Shown piece after piece: positions 42,902-51,436 of a DNA stretch of 64,000 nt. The position numbers and the translations under genes are program-made. The stretch is from Ascoidea asiatica. Its lineage: Eukaryota; Ascomycota; Saccharomycetes; Ascoideales; Ascoideaceae. The DNA lies in NCBI GenBank assembly GCA_001600695.1, contig BCKQ01000017.1:245088-309087 (forward strand). Reading direction: 5' to 3'. Numbering within the stretch: the stretch's first letter is position 1; the number at the start of each line of letters is the position of its first letter. The notes beneath the pieces are model-generated. The model made no database searches. It was not told the DNA's origin and worked only from the letters and a program-made list of their open reading frames with translations.

Positions 42902-44924
42902 ATGTTTAAGTCAAGGGCCTTTGGTTTTCAAGATTTTGCAGCTTTTTTGGTTTTGTCGATTTGGTTTATGCTTTACGATTATGGAATGGTGGATTTTATT
43001 ATTCTTCTGATGGGTTCTCTTCCTTTTCTATGTTAGTTTCAAACCATTTTTTAATAAAGTTTTGATCTTTTATTTTTTTTGGTTTTCAGATATTCTCTTA
43101 TGCTTTACCAATTTGTGATTTTGTTGGGATTTTATTGGAATTTTTTTGATTTTGTTAATTTTGTTAATTTTGTTAATTTTGTTAATTTTGTTAATTTTGT
43201 TAATTTTGTTAATTTTGTTAATTTTGTTAATTTTTTCTGATTTTTTCTGATTTTTTCTGATTGCTTTGAAAAATGTTTTTGCAATAATTACTAACAAATT
43301 AAAAATTTGAGAATTTAAAATATATTTAGTGTGCCAATTGCCTTATGATCTTATTATAAATTATTTAATTAAAGATATTTTATGGAAATTTCTTTTAAAT
43401 GTCAGATCAAGTAATAAAAATGAATTTAAGTCAATTTCTATCAAAAAGTTTTTGATGATTAGATTTTTAAGACATTTTTTTAAAAATTTTAACTCTAATG
43501 AAATTGGAAATGTATTTTTATCATTAAATTTATTTGAATATTTTTATAGATTTAGAAATTTTGGTTATTTAAATATGTCTAGTTTTGGAAAGTTATCAAT
43601 AAAAAAGTTAAATTTACAATTATCTCATGGGTTCAAATCTATTATAATTTCTTGCCCTTCAAATAAAAAATATATTAACAATATTAATATCAATAATAAT
43701 AATAATAAGAATAAATTTGAAAATTTAAAAAATGATTTAATTATATTTTATATTCATGGTGGCGGTTTTACAACTGGAAATCCATATATTTATCTAGAAT
43801 TTCTATCATTTCTATTAACCCAATTAAATTTAAAAGGCTTTTCAAATCCTTCTTGTTTTGTACCCAAAATCTTATCAAATAATCATCATTTTAATTATAA
43901 TAAAAACAAAAATAAAAATAAAAATAAAAAAACTGAAAATATCTATCCGAATCAACTTAATATAATTATAAATTCATGGAAATATTTAATTGAAAATAAA
44001 TTAAATTTAAATTCTAAGATTGTAATTATGGGAGATTCAACTGGTGCTCATTTAATTTTATCATTTTTATTATATTTATCAATACAAAAAAAACCAAAAA
44101 ATCATTCATTTTTAAGAAAACCAGATTCTGTTATATTAATATCTCCAATTGTTAAACTAAGTTTCTCAAAATCATTTTTAAATAAAATTTTAGAAATTAG
44201 AAATCAAGATAAATTCAATTATATTAAAAAAGATAAAGAAATACATATTAAGAAATCCAAAAGTAATGTTAATAATTTCTATGATATCTATAATCTTTAT
44301 CAAAATGTAGAAAATGAAGAAGTCAGTTATGAAGAAAGTTCTTTTGTTGAAAGAAGAAACGAATTTGAAGGAAAGGAAGAATATAATGAAGGCTATTGCG
44401 ATGGATATGATGAAGAATATGAAGAATATGAAGAAGAAGATGAAGATGAAGAAGAAGATGAAGATAATGAAGATGATGAAATGGAATCAGATTTTAATCT
44501 TTTAAACTGTAATAAAGATTTTCTTTGTAAAGGAATTTTAAAGAAATGGACAGAAAATTATTTAATAAATTCAAGAAAATTAACAAAAATTGATGAATTA
44601 ATATTAAATCCATTTATTTGTGAAGATAAATATTTATGGGAAAAAGTCTATCCAAAATTTGGAATGGTAATAGTATATTCGAGAGATGAATTTCATTTTA
44701 AGGAAATTTTCACATTTTGTAAAAAATTAAAAGAATATGGTAAATTAAAGGTGCATGTTGAAGAAAATGAAATTCATTGTTGGCCAATATTTAATTTTTT
44801 CATCGAAAAAAAAAGTAAAGAAAAAGAAAAAGGAGCCATGCTTATTGCAGACTACATTACAAACATGTTACTGTGGCAAACAGAATCTTATTTTTTATTA
44901 GATGAATATAATCAAATAAAATAA
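42902..44924 (+). CDS. SAY1-like alpha/beta-hydrolase (steryl deacetylase type), one intron with minisatellite
   Basis: 574 aa after splicing. Exon 1 (42902-43031) encodes a hydrophobic N-terminus (FAAFLVLSIWFMLYDYG, DFIILLMGSLPFL) and stops at a GTTAGT donor. The 298-nt intron (43032-43329) has a TACTAAC branch site at 43289-43295 and an ATTTAG acceptor. Exon 2 (43330-44924) continues in frame as LCQLPYDLI. The hydrolase core has an oxyanion HGGG (186-189), nucleophile GDSTG (Ser about 280; GDSAG in most relatives), an Asp near 498 (YSRDEF) and His near 526 (EIHCWPIF). An acidic Glu/Asp insertion spans about 395-435. S. cerevisiae Say1 is an ER-membrane steryl acetate deacetylase with the same TM plus hydrolase plan; substrate identity here is inferred. 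The second exon alone has no suitable ATG, which supports the splice model. Confidence 0.82.
43150..43230. repeat. 9-bp minisatellite (TTTTGTTAA)x9 inside an intron
   Basis: Nine perfect consecutive copies of TTTTGTTAA lie between the donor and branch site of the SAY1-like gene's intron. On the other strand they make a meaningless Lys-Ile-Asn repeat frame. Confidence 0.97.
43231..43260. repeat. 10-bp tandem repeat (TTTTTTCTGA)x3
   Basis: Three perfect copies abut the 9-bp minisatellite and end 28 bp before the branch site. Confidence 0.97.
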
Positions 44925-45560
44925 GAGGCGACTAAAAAAAAGCATTTAGGTATTTTTATTGAATCAAGAATTAGTTTCTATATAGTAAGTTACAATACTC
45001 CAATGTAAGGGTAATAAAGTAGATTTTTGGCCAAAAAAAGGTTTTGCACCTTAACTTTATCCCCAACCCCATTTTTCAAAGCTGAAACAGAAGAAGTAAA
45101 CGATGAATTCTTAACCCCAGAAGATGTTCCTGCTTCTTCTGCTTCTCATGCTTCCCTCCTCTGTCGCAGGCAGGAAAGATCAACAGAGAAAACAACTGCA
45201 CCAGACCGGTCACCGTGATTGTTAAGCGCCACCAACTACGCCTCGAAATAACAAACAAGCCCTAAGAGGGCACAGCACTGCTAACAGCGGCAAAAGTGAC
45301 AGTCGTAGTGTTTGTTACTTTCAGAACCACTTGTAGCTCCTAGATTTATGATTATTATAAAAATAGCAGTAGAACCTACTCAAGAAACATTATAAGATAA
45401 GTTTTGGACAGGAGGGAAAGATTATAGAAGAAAAAAAGAAGCAAAGAAATTAACTGTTTAGCTTCAAAATTTTAAATCTATAAACTCTGTAACGTATTTA
45501 AAATATTTTCATAAATCATTGCTAATTGAAAATCATTTACAACATATAATCAATAAAGAA
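44925..45560. promoter_or_regulatory. CHS5 promoter / SAY1-like 3' flank
   Basis: 640 bp with a GC-rich island at about 45050-45330. Overlapping frames in the island on both strands have no family signature. The open frame upstream of the CHS5 ATG has no earlier ATG. Confidence 0.45.
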
Positions 45561-46955
45561 ATGGTTGAAGTATCATTGACTGTAGGAAAATTAGATGCTT
45601 CTTTAGCCTTATTACTCACAAATGATCACCATTTGATTGAGTTTCCAACTATTCTTTTACCAGATGGAGTTCAAGCTGGGTCCATTGTTAAAATTAAATG
45701 TGATAGAAATTTAGATTTAGAGAAAAAAGAAAAAGAATTATTTTTTAAAATTCAAGATCAGATTTTAGAAGAATTTGGTAAAAATGGTCCAAAAGCTCCA
45801 GTTCTTAAAGTTAAAAATGTAACTCAAACTTCATGTGTTTTGGAATGGGAAACAATTGATTTAGGTACAACAAGTTTAAAATCTCTAATTTTATATAAAA
45901 ATGGTTCAAGATTAACTCAAATTCAAAATCCTTTAATTAATAACACAACTAAAATTTCAGGTTTACCTGTTGATGTACCTTTTGAATTTTATTTGAGAAT
46001 GGATACAACTGCTGGTTTATATTATTCCGAAAAAGTAACAATTAAAACTCATACAATGAATGACCTTTCTGGTATAACTGTTTGTTTAGGTGAAATTGAT
46101 AAAAAAGATAATATTTCAAAAGCTGATATTCAATTTTTATTACATAAAATGGGTTCAAAACCTTTGCAAAATTCAGTTCAAGTTGATACTACTCATTTTG
46201 TTTGCACTATTCCGACTGGTATTCAATGGAGAAATGCAATGAATAATAATATTCCAATTGTTAGACCTGAATGGCTTAAAGCCTGTGAAGAAGAGAAAAA
46301 AATCTTTGGGGTGTCAATGTTTTATCTTGAAACTGCAAGTGATTCTCCAATAATTCAAAAGTATAAAATAGAACATGTACCTGATGCTCTTACTAATCAT
46401 TCAAAAGCTCCTAGTATACCTGATGCTACTTCTATACCTGAAGTTCTTCCAAAAGATAATATCATCAATGAAATCAATGAAAATTCTAATGATATGGAAG
46501 ATATATCTTTAGATGATGATCCTAATATAAAACAAGAAAAGAAGGAACTGCCATTACCTGCTTTACCTGCTCTACCTACTTTACCTACTGTAAAAGAAAA
46601 TATTATAAAAGATTTTAGAAAAACTGAGAATACTCCTCCAAAAATCATGATTTCACCCTCCGAGGAAAGTTCAGATTTTAAAAATGAAACTCTATCTAAA
46701 GCTTCTGAAAACAAAGAAGAAGAAAAACCTATTGAGCCTGAAGATGCCTCAAAGGTTGGTATAAAAAGCGAAATGCCAGAAAAAAATTATTCAACTTCAG
46801 AAAATAAAATTGACGAATCAAAGATGGAAACAAAATCAATGAATGAAATAACAAATGAAGATGAAGCAAGGGATGAAAAAAAAGTTGAAAGTTTGGAAGA
46901 AAAGAAAGAAGAAGATAAAATGGACAAAGTAAAACTAGAGAAAGATTCTATTTAA
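45561..46955 (+). CDS. CHS5: Exomer scaffold Chs5
   Basis: 464 aa from the ATG at 45561, whose product MVEVSLTVGKLDASLALL aligns directly with S. cerevisiae Chs5 (LLTVGKLDASLALL). Chs5 is the core of the exomer coat at the trans-Golgi and exports Chs3 and other cargo to the plasma membrane. The N-terminal dimerisation and ChAP-binding segment carries DHHLIEFPTILLP. An FN3 domain spans about 74-165 (APVLKVKNVTQTSCVLEWE), and a BRCT domain about 168-260 (LSGITVCLGEID, TTHFVCTIP, NNIPIVRPEWLKACEEEKK). The C-terminal half is acidic, Lys/Glu-rich and unstructured, much shorter than in S. cerevisiae and without its repeated EDSNKPV-type block or lysine tail. Confidence 0.96.
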   Translation: MVEVSLTVGKLDASLALLLTNDHHLIEFPTILLPDGVQAGSIVKIKCDRNLDLEKKEKELFFKIQDQILEEFGKNGPKAPVLKVKNVTQTSCVLEWETIDLGTTSLKSLILYKNGSRLTQIQNPLINNTTKISGLPVDVPFEFYLRMDTTAGLYYSEKVTIKTHTMNDLSGITVCLGEIDKKDNISKADIQFLLHKMGSKPLQNSVQVDTTHFVCTIPTGIQWRNAMNNNIPIVRPEWLKACEEEKKIFGVSMFYLETASDSPIIQKYKIEHVPDALTNHSKAPSIPDATSIPEVLPKDNIINEINENSNDMEDISLDDDPNIKQEKKELPLPALPALPTLPTVKENIIKDFRKTENTPPKIMISPSEESSDFKNETLSKASENKEEEKPIEPEDASKVGIKSEMPEKNYSTSENKIDESKMETKSMNEITNEDEARDEKKVESLEEKKEEDKMDKVKLEKDSI

Positions 46956-47222
46956 AATTGCTATCATTTTTTGTTTAACTATCACAAGACTTCATTCATA
47001 TGCAATCACTTCAATTAGATATTCTATATTGTTGTTCTACATAACTGAATAAATCAATCAATAATTTACTCGATATTAGTTTATAGAACTGTAATTTTTT
47101 TTAATACATAAATGAAATGGCTTTTTTTAAGAAATTGAAAAATAGAAATAAGAAAAAGAATACAGATAAAGTTTCAAAATAAAAAGTAAGATAAAAACAA
47201 AACAGTAGCATAGAACTTTTGA

Positions 47223-47597
47223 TTATTCTCCAAAAAGTCTTTTGACTCTTCTTAAAACAGAATCTCTTTCAGGATCGTACGGATGATCTTTTGAAGGTAT
47301 CTCGAGAATTGCAGGAAAAGCAGCAGTGAAACTTTCAACTTTAAATCTAATTCTTTCAGCTAAATGTTGATTGATAAGCAAAATAGCAATATCATTTCTA
47401 TTCATAGTATAATGATCAAAGCTATTAGCCAAATCTTCATCTGAAGTCTTCGAATCAACTACAACAAAATTCTTCTGTTTATAGGATTCTGGGGCATCAT
47501 TATTTACTTGACCAATACCGGCTAATAACATTCCACTGACAGTATCTTCATCACCAATGACGGCTAATAGTGTTCTTTTTTTAGCTTCTTCTGACAT
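47223..47597 (-). CDS. VMA7: V-ATPase V1 subunit F (Vma7)
   Basis: 124 aa, the normal length. Subunit F sits in the central rotor stalk of the V1 sector that acidifies the vacuole. [25 protein letters not shown] at the start and [40 protein letters not shown] and RRVKRLFGE at the end are almost identical to S. cerevisiae Vma7. It is intronless. It converges with CHS5 (267 bp between ends). A TTACCCGG site lies 246 bp upstream of its ATG. Confidence 0.98.
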   Translation of the reverse strand: MSEEAKKRTLLAVIGDEDTVSGMLLAGIGQVNNDAPESYKQKNFVVVDSKTSDEDLANSFDHYTMNRNDIAILLINQHLAERIRFKVESFTAAFPAILEIPSKDHPYDPERDSVLRRVKRLFGE

Positions 47598-47842
47598 TTT
47601 TTATAAATTTAATCTAATGGCTGTTGTTAGTTTTCAATTCTTGATTGTTCCATCAATTATTTGATCAACTTACTTCGCTGAGAAAAAAAAAATTGTTTAG
47701 AAAAGAAAATGATTACAATGATTCGAATGTAGTTAGTTTTCAGGCTCGTCTGTTTACTAAAGATTGAAGTTGTACAGTAATTGCAGCACTGGAAGGAAAA
47801 AAAAGGCTGTTGTACCTTTACAATAAACAGGTCCACGCATTG

Positions 47843-47850
47843 TTACCCGG
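47843..47850 (+). promoter_or_regulatory. Reb1-like TTACCCGG site
   Basis: TTACCCGG in the VMA7 promoter, 246 bp upstream of the ATG, within the GC-rich island. It is the same 8-mer as at 38526-38533 (other strand). Yeast Reb1 binds this core and clears nucleosomes; the assignment here rests on the motif alone. Confidence 0.5.
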
Positions 47851-48022
47851 GAGAACCTCTGTAACGTTGCACCAACTGAGTAGAGCGCTCGGATATAAAA
47901 ATGTATATTAACTATGGTGGTGCTCTTAAGTATGGCGGACACACCAACAACAATCTGTTTGTTGATAGCTTCGCTCTATCGATTTTATGGGAGATAAACT
48001 CTGAATCCATGGGGCTGGTTCC

Positions 48023-48070
48023 AGGTTATTAGTACTGTAGTAATACAGGTTATTAGTACTGTAGTAATAC
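48023..48070. repeat. Perfect 24-bp direct duplication
   Basis: Two adjacent identical 24-bp units beginning AGGTTATTAGTACTGTAG, with no spacer. The lack of divergence suggests a recent duplication. Confidence 0.97.
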
Positions 48071-48125
48071 ACCATATTGAATGTAAAGATAATTAGACAC
48101 TGTATTAAAAATATCATTTTCAATG

Positions 48126-49510
48126 TATTGTTTCTCAATGACATTTATACAACTGGTTTTATTAAAAGAATTGGTCAATAGGCTCCTAAATTTGTAAGCG
48201 CTTTAGATATAAATGAAGCTTAATTTCGGTTATTCGATTTCAAACCAGACATTAATTTAATTGAAATTGCATCAAAGTACCACAAAGAAGATTATCTATT
48301 TGCAAGCTCTTTGAATAATGAATATCTATTTTTTAAAGAGTCAAAAGATGTAAATAAAAATTATATTGATGGTGGGCATGATCATGGTTATAAAGACCAT
48401 TTAATAGATCATAGTGATGAACTTTCAAAAACAAATTAAAAGAGATACGACATATTTTATTCATTTAGTTATTTAAGAGATAAACATAATAGAAATAATA
48501 AAAATAAATACGGACATCAAGATAGGTCTGTTAAATTCAAAAGATTATTTTATGAAATTGAATCTACTGAAGATCGAAATTAACAAAAGCATTTTGATTC
48601 AACTTTGAAATTCAAAAAAGGATCAATAATCTACTAAAAATATCATTAAAGTTTTAAAATATGAAGATATAAGATTCATAGATAACGTTACTAATATCAA
48701 ACTATTCAAATTTCCATTAATAGTAATACTAATTCTAAGCTTTTCAAATATGAGTAACATAATGAATGTTAAAATCAATAATAAGAAAAGAAATGCTCAA
48801 AGATTGAAATTTTTTGAAATAATAAAACTAATGAAAAACAAAAACTAAATACTGAAAACAATTTCAAAAGTTATCCGATAAATAAATTGAAAGACAACTA
48901 GAGTTGGATTTAGAGTGGGAAAGAAATCAAGATATGAACGGTATAAGTATTAGCGTTTATTTACATTGTATTTAAAATCGATTATAAAAAGTTGTCAATT
49001 TACAAAAAAAAATAGAAGAGTCAAAAAGAGTAAAAACAAGAACACTGAAAGCGGAAATAGCAAAAAGAATAAAAATAAATGAGATGCCTGGATTTTAATA
49101 AAATGAAAAAAAATTATAGAAGAAAACAAAAGGCTTGATAATGAATGTATAATTATAACGATTTATAAAAATTCATAAAAATGACCATCAAAGTGATCTA
49201 ATACATAACTTAGAAAATAAAAGAGATTTGAAAATTTCAATAAATCGAAGAAATTAATTAGAAAGATAAATAAAATCTATCAATTCAAATAACTAACTAC
49301 GCCAACCAAAAAATCCCAAAGAGAAATATCAAAAAAAGCAAACCAAAAATAAATTTAGTCTACTTGAATTAATAAGTGGTGGTTAAAGTAAAATTAATGT
49401 AAGTGGTTGCTAAACTTTGGAAAGATATTATACAAGAAACTGAATCACTCCTTGTGACGCTCTTATAAGCTTTCACAGTAACATATTCAATTTAACCCAT
49501 CCGAATTAGT
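48126..49510 (+). pseudogene. Decayed forward-strand gene of unknown family
   Basis: A single forward frame from about 48126 to 48634 reads as protein between isolated stops (TAG 48179, TAA 48221, 48437, 48581, 48635). Its fragments include APKFVSALDINEA, FRLFDFKPDINLIEIASKYH and KEDYLFASSLNNEYLFF. A second frame at about 48648-48848 continues with YEDIRFIDNVTNIKLFKFPL and a hydrophobic LIVILILSF segment. Downstream to about 49510, Lys/Glu-rich fragments and FSLLELISGG then GCxTLERYYTRN appear with more stops. The coding-like composition without an open frame indicates a pseudogene of a probable membrane or coiled-coil protein. I cannot name the family and the limits are approximate. Confidence 0.55.
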
Positions 49511-49851
49511 AATAGAAGTTTCAATGGCTGAATCAATTGAATCAGCAGCAATATAGTCTGAAGAATCTTATAATAAATCTACAATAACTAATTGTGTGAC
49601 AATATCTGAATCAGAAGTAGCTTCAGTTCAATTTTGTGTCGAATTTACAAAATGATTTGAAAATGAGGAAACATTGAAAGTTAAAATTGAATTAGAGGTT
49701 GAATTGAAAGATTTTGAGTAATCATCAACTGATGAAATTGCATTAGTTGTATTATTATATTTTGACATTAAGTATATAACTACTTTTTTTTTTCTACACG
49801 AGTACCAACAGTACAACAAGTAGAATCAATCCAATTTAAACCACCACATTG
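49490..49851 (-). pseudogene. Decayed Ser/Thr-rich secreted-protein remnant with CBM1-like motif
   Basis: On the reverse strand 49851-49798 reads QCGGLNWIDSTCCTVGTR. This fits the start of the fungal cellulose-binding module CBM1 (QCGG, then a Trp/Tyr, S/T-T-C and G-T). After an A-run that shifts the frame, one frame from 49768 gives YNNTNAISSVDDYSKSFNST and a further 90 Ser/Thr-rich codons with three stops, like an O-glycosylated linker. CBM1 is rare in budding yeasts. The evidence is a short degenerate match, so treat the CBM1 label as tentative. A random Ser-rich frame is the main alternative. Confidence 0.35.
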
Positions 49852-50221
49852 AAGTTAATGATACAATCAAGTACAAAACATAAATTCCCCAAAGTGAATT
49901 TAACCATTTAAAACACTGAAGCTGACAGACATCTTGAACACTTCACTATAAAATATTCAAACATCACGTGTTTTTGAATTTGTTGTTGAGAGCGTTGATG
50001 GAAATCAAAGTTACACACTGGATAAATGTAAAGCAATTTTGGTGATTTGAAAATGTTCAGAATCTAAAAACCTAAATTCCAGAATCAATTGTTATTACAC
50101 TAATAGATTACTTACTTAAATTTCGTATATTATAAAGAAAAGAGAAAAAGAAAGAAGCTAAAAGGAATAAAACAAAGCTAACAAACGCTTTCCAAATATT
50201 ATTAAAGAAGTTTCAGAAATT
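49852..50221. promoter_or_regulatory. Promoter of the YebC-family gene
   Basis: 370 bp. Has CACGTG at 49965-49970 (ATCACGTGTT), about 250 bp upstream of the start codon, and an A-rich leader. Otherwise unremarkable. Confidence 0.45.
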
Positions 50222-51106
50222 ATGCTTAAAGTAGTTTGCCAGTTTTGTCGTATTTCTGGATCTTATGTTCAGAAAAATAGTTCATCAAACTCAAAAAGAT
50301 TTTTCACTTCTTATACTAGCCCAGCTCTATCGGGTCATAATAAATGGTCGACTATAAAACATGATAAAGCCAAAAATGATGCTCAAAAAAACAAAATAGC
50401 TAATAAGTATTCTAGTTCGATTTCTGTTGCAGTAAAATTAGGAGGTCCAAATCCTGAAAATAATGTTAGTTTGGCTGCTGCCATTGAGGCTGCAAAAAGA
50501 AATAATGTTACAAAAGTTGTTATTGAGAAAGCTATCAAAAGAGGAAACGGTGAATTAGATAAAAATAGCAAAGGTGCTGATATGTATACTTATGAATTTA
50601 TAGGACCAGGTGGTGTTAGTTTTGTTATTGAAACTTTAAGTGATAACAAAAATCGGGCTTTAGGTGATTTAAGATCTTGCTTTTCAAAATATAAAGGAAC
50701 GTTATCACCAACTTTATTCAATTTTGATCGTACTGGTTTCATAATATTGGATAAAGGACAAGACCTCAATGAAGAATCAGTTTTTAATGAAATTTTAGAA
50801 GCTGGCTGTGAAGATTATTCAACTATTGAAGATGCTCAAGATGAAAATGGAAAACCAATATTAGATTCTGACAATAATCCAAGAATCTATGAAGTTTTAA
50901 CTAGCCCTTCCGATGTTGGTAATGTTGCCTCTAAATTAAAAGAAAGATTCGTTATAAAGGAAATGGGTATACAATATTTGCCTAAGCCAGATCTATTGGT
51001 TTCAATAACAAATCCTGATGTTAAAGAAAAATTTAAAAAATTAGTTTCAATGCTTGAAGATGTCGATGATGTTACTGAAATTTATACTAACTTGGCTGAA
51101 GACTAA
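50222..51106 (+). CDS. DPC29: Mitochondrial YebC/TACO1-family protein (Dpc29-like)
   Basis: 294 aa. A basic, Ser-rich N-terminus (about 1-38, KRFFTSYTS) looks like a mitochondrial presequence. It leads into the family hallmark SGHNKWSTIKHDKAKNDAQK, then GGPNPENNVSLAAAIEAAKRNNV, IEKAIKRGNG, TYEFIGPGGVSFVIETLSDN and RTGFIILD. Bacterial YebC and human TACO1 assist translation (TACO1 for COX1 on mitoribosomes). The S. cerevisiae member is Dpc29 (YGR021W). The three-domain length is normal. Its role is inferred from the family. Confidence 0.93.
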   Translation: MLKVVCQFCRISGSYVQKNSSSNSKRFFTSYTSPALSGHNKWSTIKHDKAKNDAQKNKIANKYSSSISVAVKLGGPNPENNVSLAAAIEAAKRNNVTKVVIEKAIKRGNGELDKNSKGADMYTYEFIGPGGVSFVIETLSDNKNRALGDLRSCFSKYKGTLSPTLFNFDRTGFIILDKGQDLNEESVFNEILEAGCEDYSTIEDAQDENGKPILDSDNNPRIYEVLTSPSDVGNVASKLKERFVIKEMGIQYLPKPDLLVSITNPDVKEKFKKLVSMLEDVDDVTEIYTNLAED

Positions 51107-51436
51107 TAAAGGTTCAAATTCCCAATTGTACAAATTAAAATCAAGATTGATATTATAAGATAAAAGTTAAAATATTAAAGCCTGTAAATAAAATAAGTCT
51201 TTGAATAATATATAGATGAACGTTCAAAAATATTTGAAGCAGAAAGTAAATATAAAAAACCTTTGAAAACAATTTTTTTTCACAAAAACAAAGATAAGAT
51301 TGAGACTTCCTTGCTACAATCAAAGCTTTACTGAAAGTACTTAATGTGCAAACTTTTTCACCCTTGAAGAATAGCTAAGTATCTTTGTAGTAATTGTTAC
51401 TAATTCGGCTTAGATTTTGCTTTTTGAAATAAGAAC
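51107..51436. other. Convergent 3'-3' intergenic region
   Basis: 330 bp of AT-rich DNA between the ends of the YebC-family gene and ECM14. No feature recognised and no GC-rich island. Confidence 0.5.

Larger units (their letters stand above)
47598..48125. promoter_or_regulatory. VMA7 promoter region
   Basis: A GC-rich island at about 47740-48020 contains TTACCCGG (47843-47850), followed by a perfect 24-bp direct duplication (48023-48070). A stretch near 47865-47900 resembles part of a tRNA D arm on the reverse strand, but no tRNA can be folded. Confidence 0.5.

Noticed and set aside
43070-43297. Reverse-strand frame encoding a Lys-Ile-Asn repeat protein
   Set aside because: It is simply the 9-bp minisatellite read on the other strand, within the intron of the SAY1-like gene.
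47865-47900. Partial tRNA-like D-arm pattern on the reverse strand
   Set aside because: No T arm, acceptor or anticodon stem can be paired around it.
48179-48637. All early stops in the 48-kb remnant could be Gln codons, suggesting TAA/TAG reassignment or C-to-T (RIP-like) mutation
   Set aside because: Intact genes nearby use TAA and TAG as normal terminators. The SEF1-like pseudogene has at least one stop better explained by a lost Trp codon, plus frameshifts. Ordinary decay suffices.
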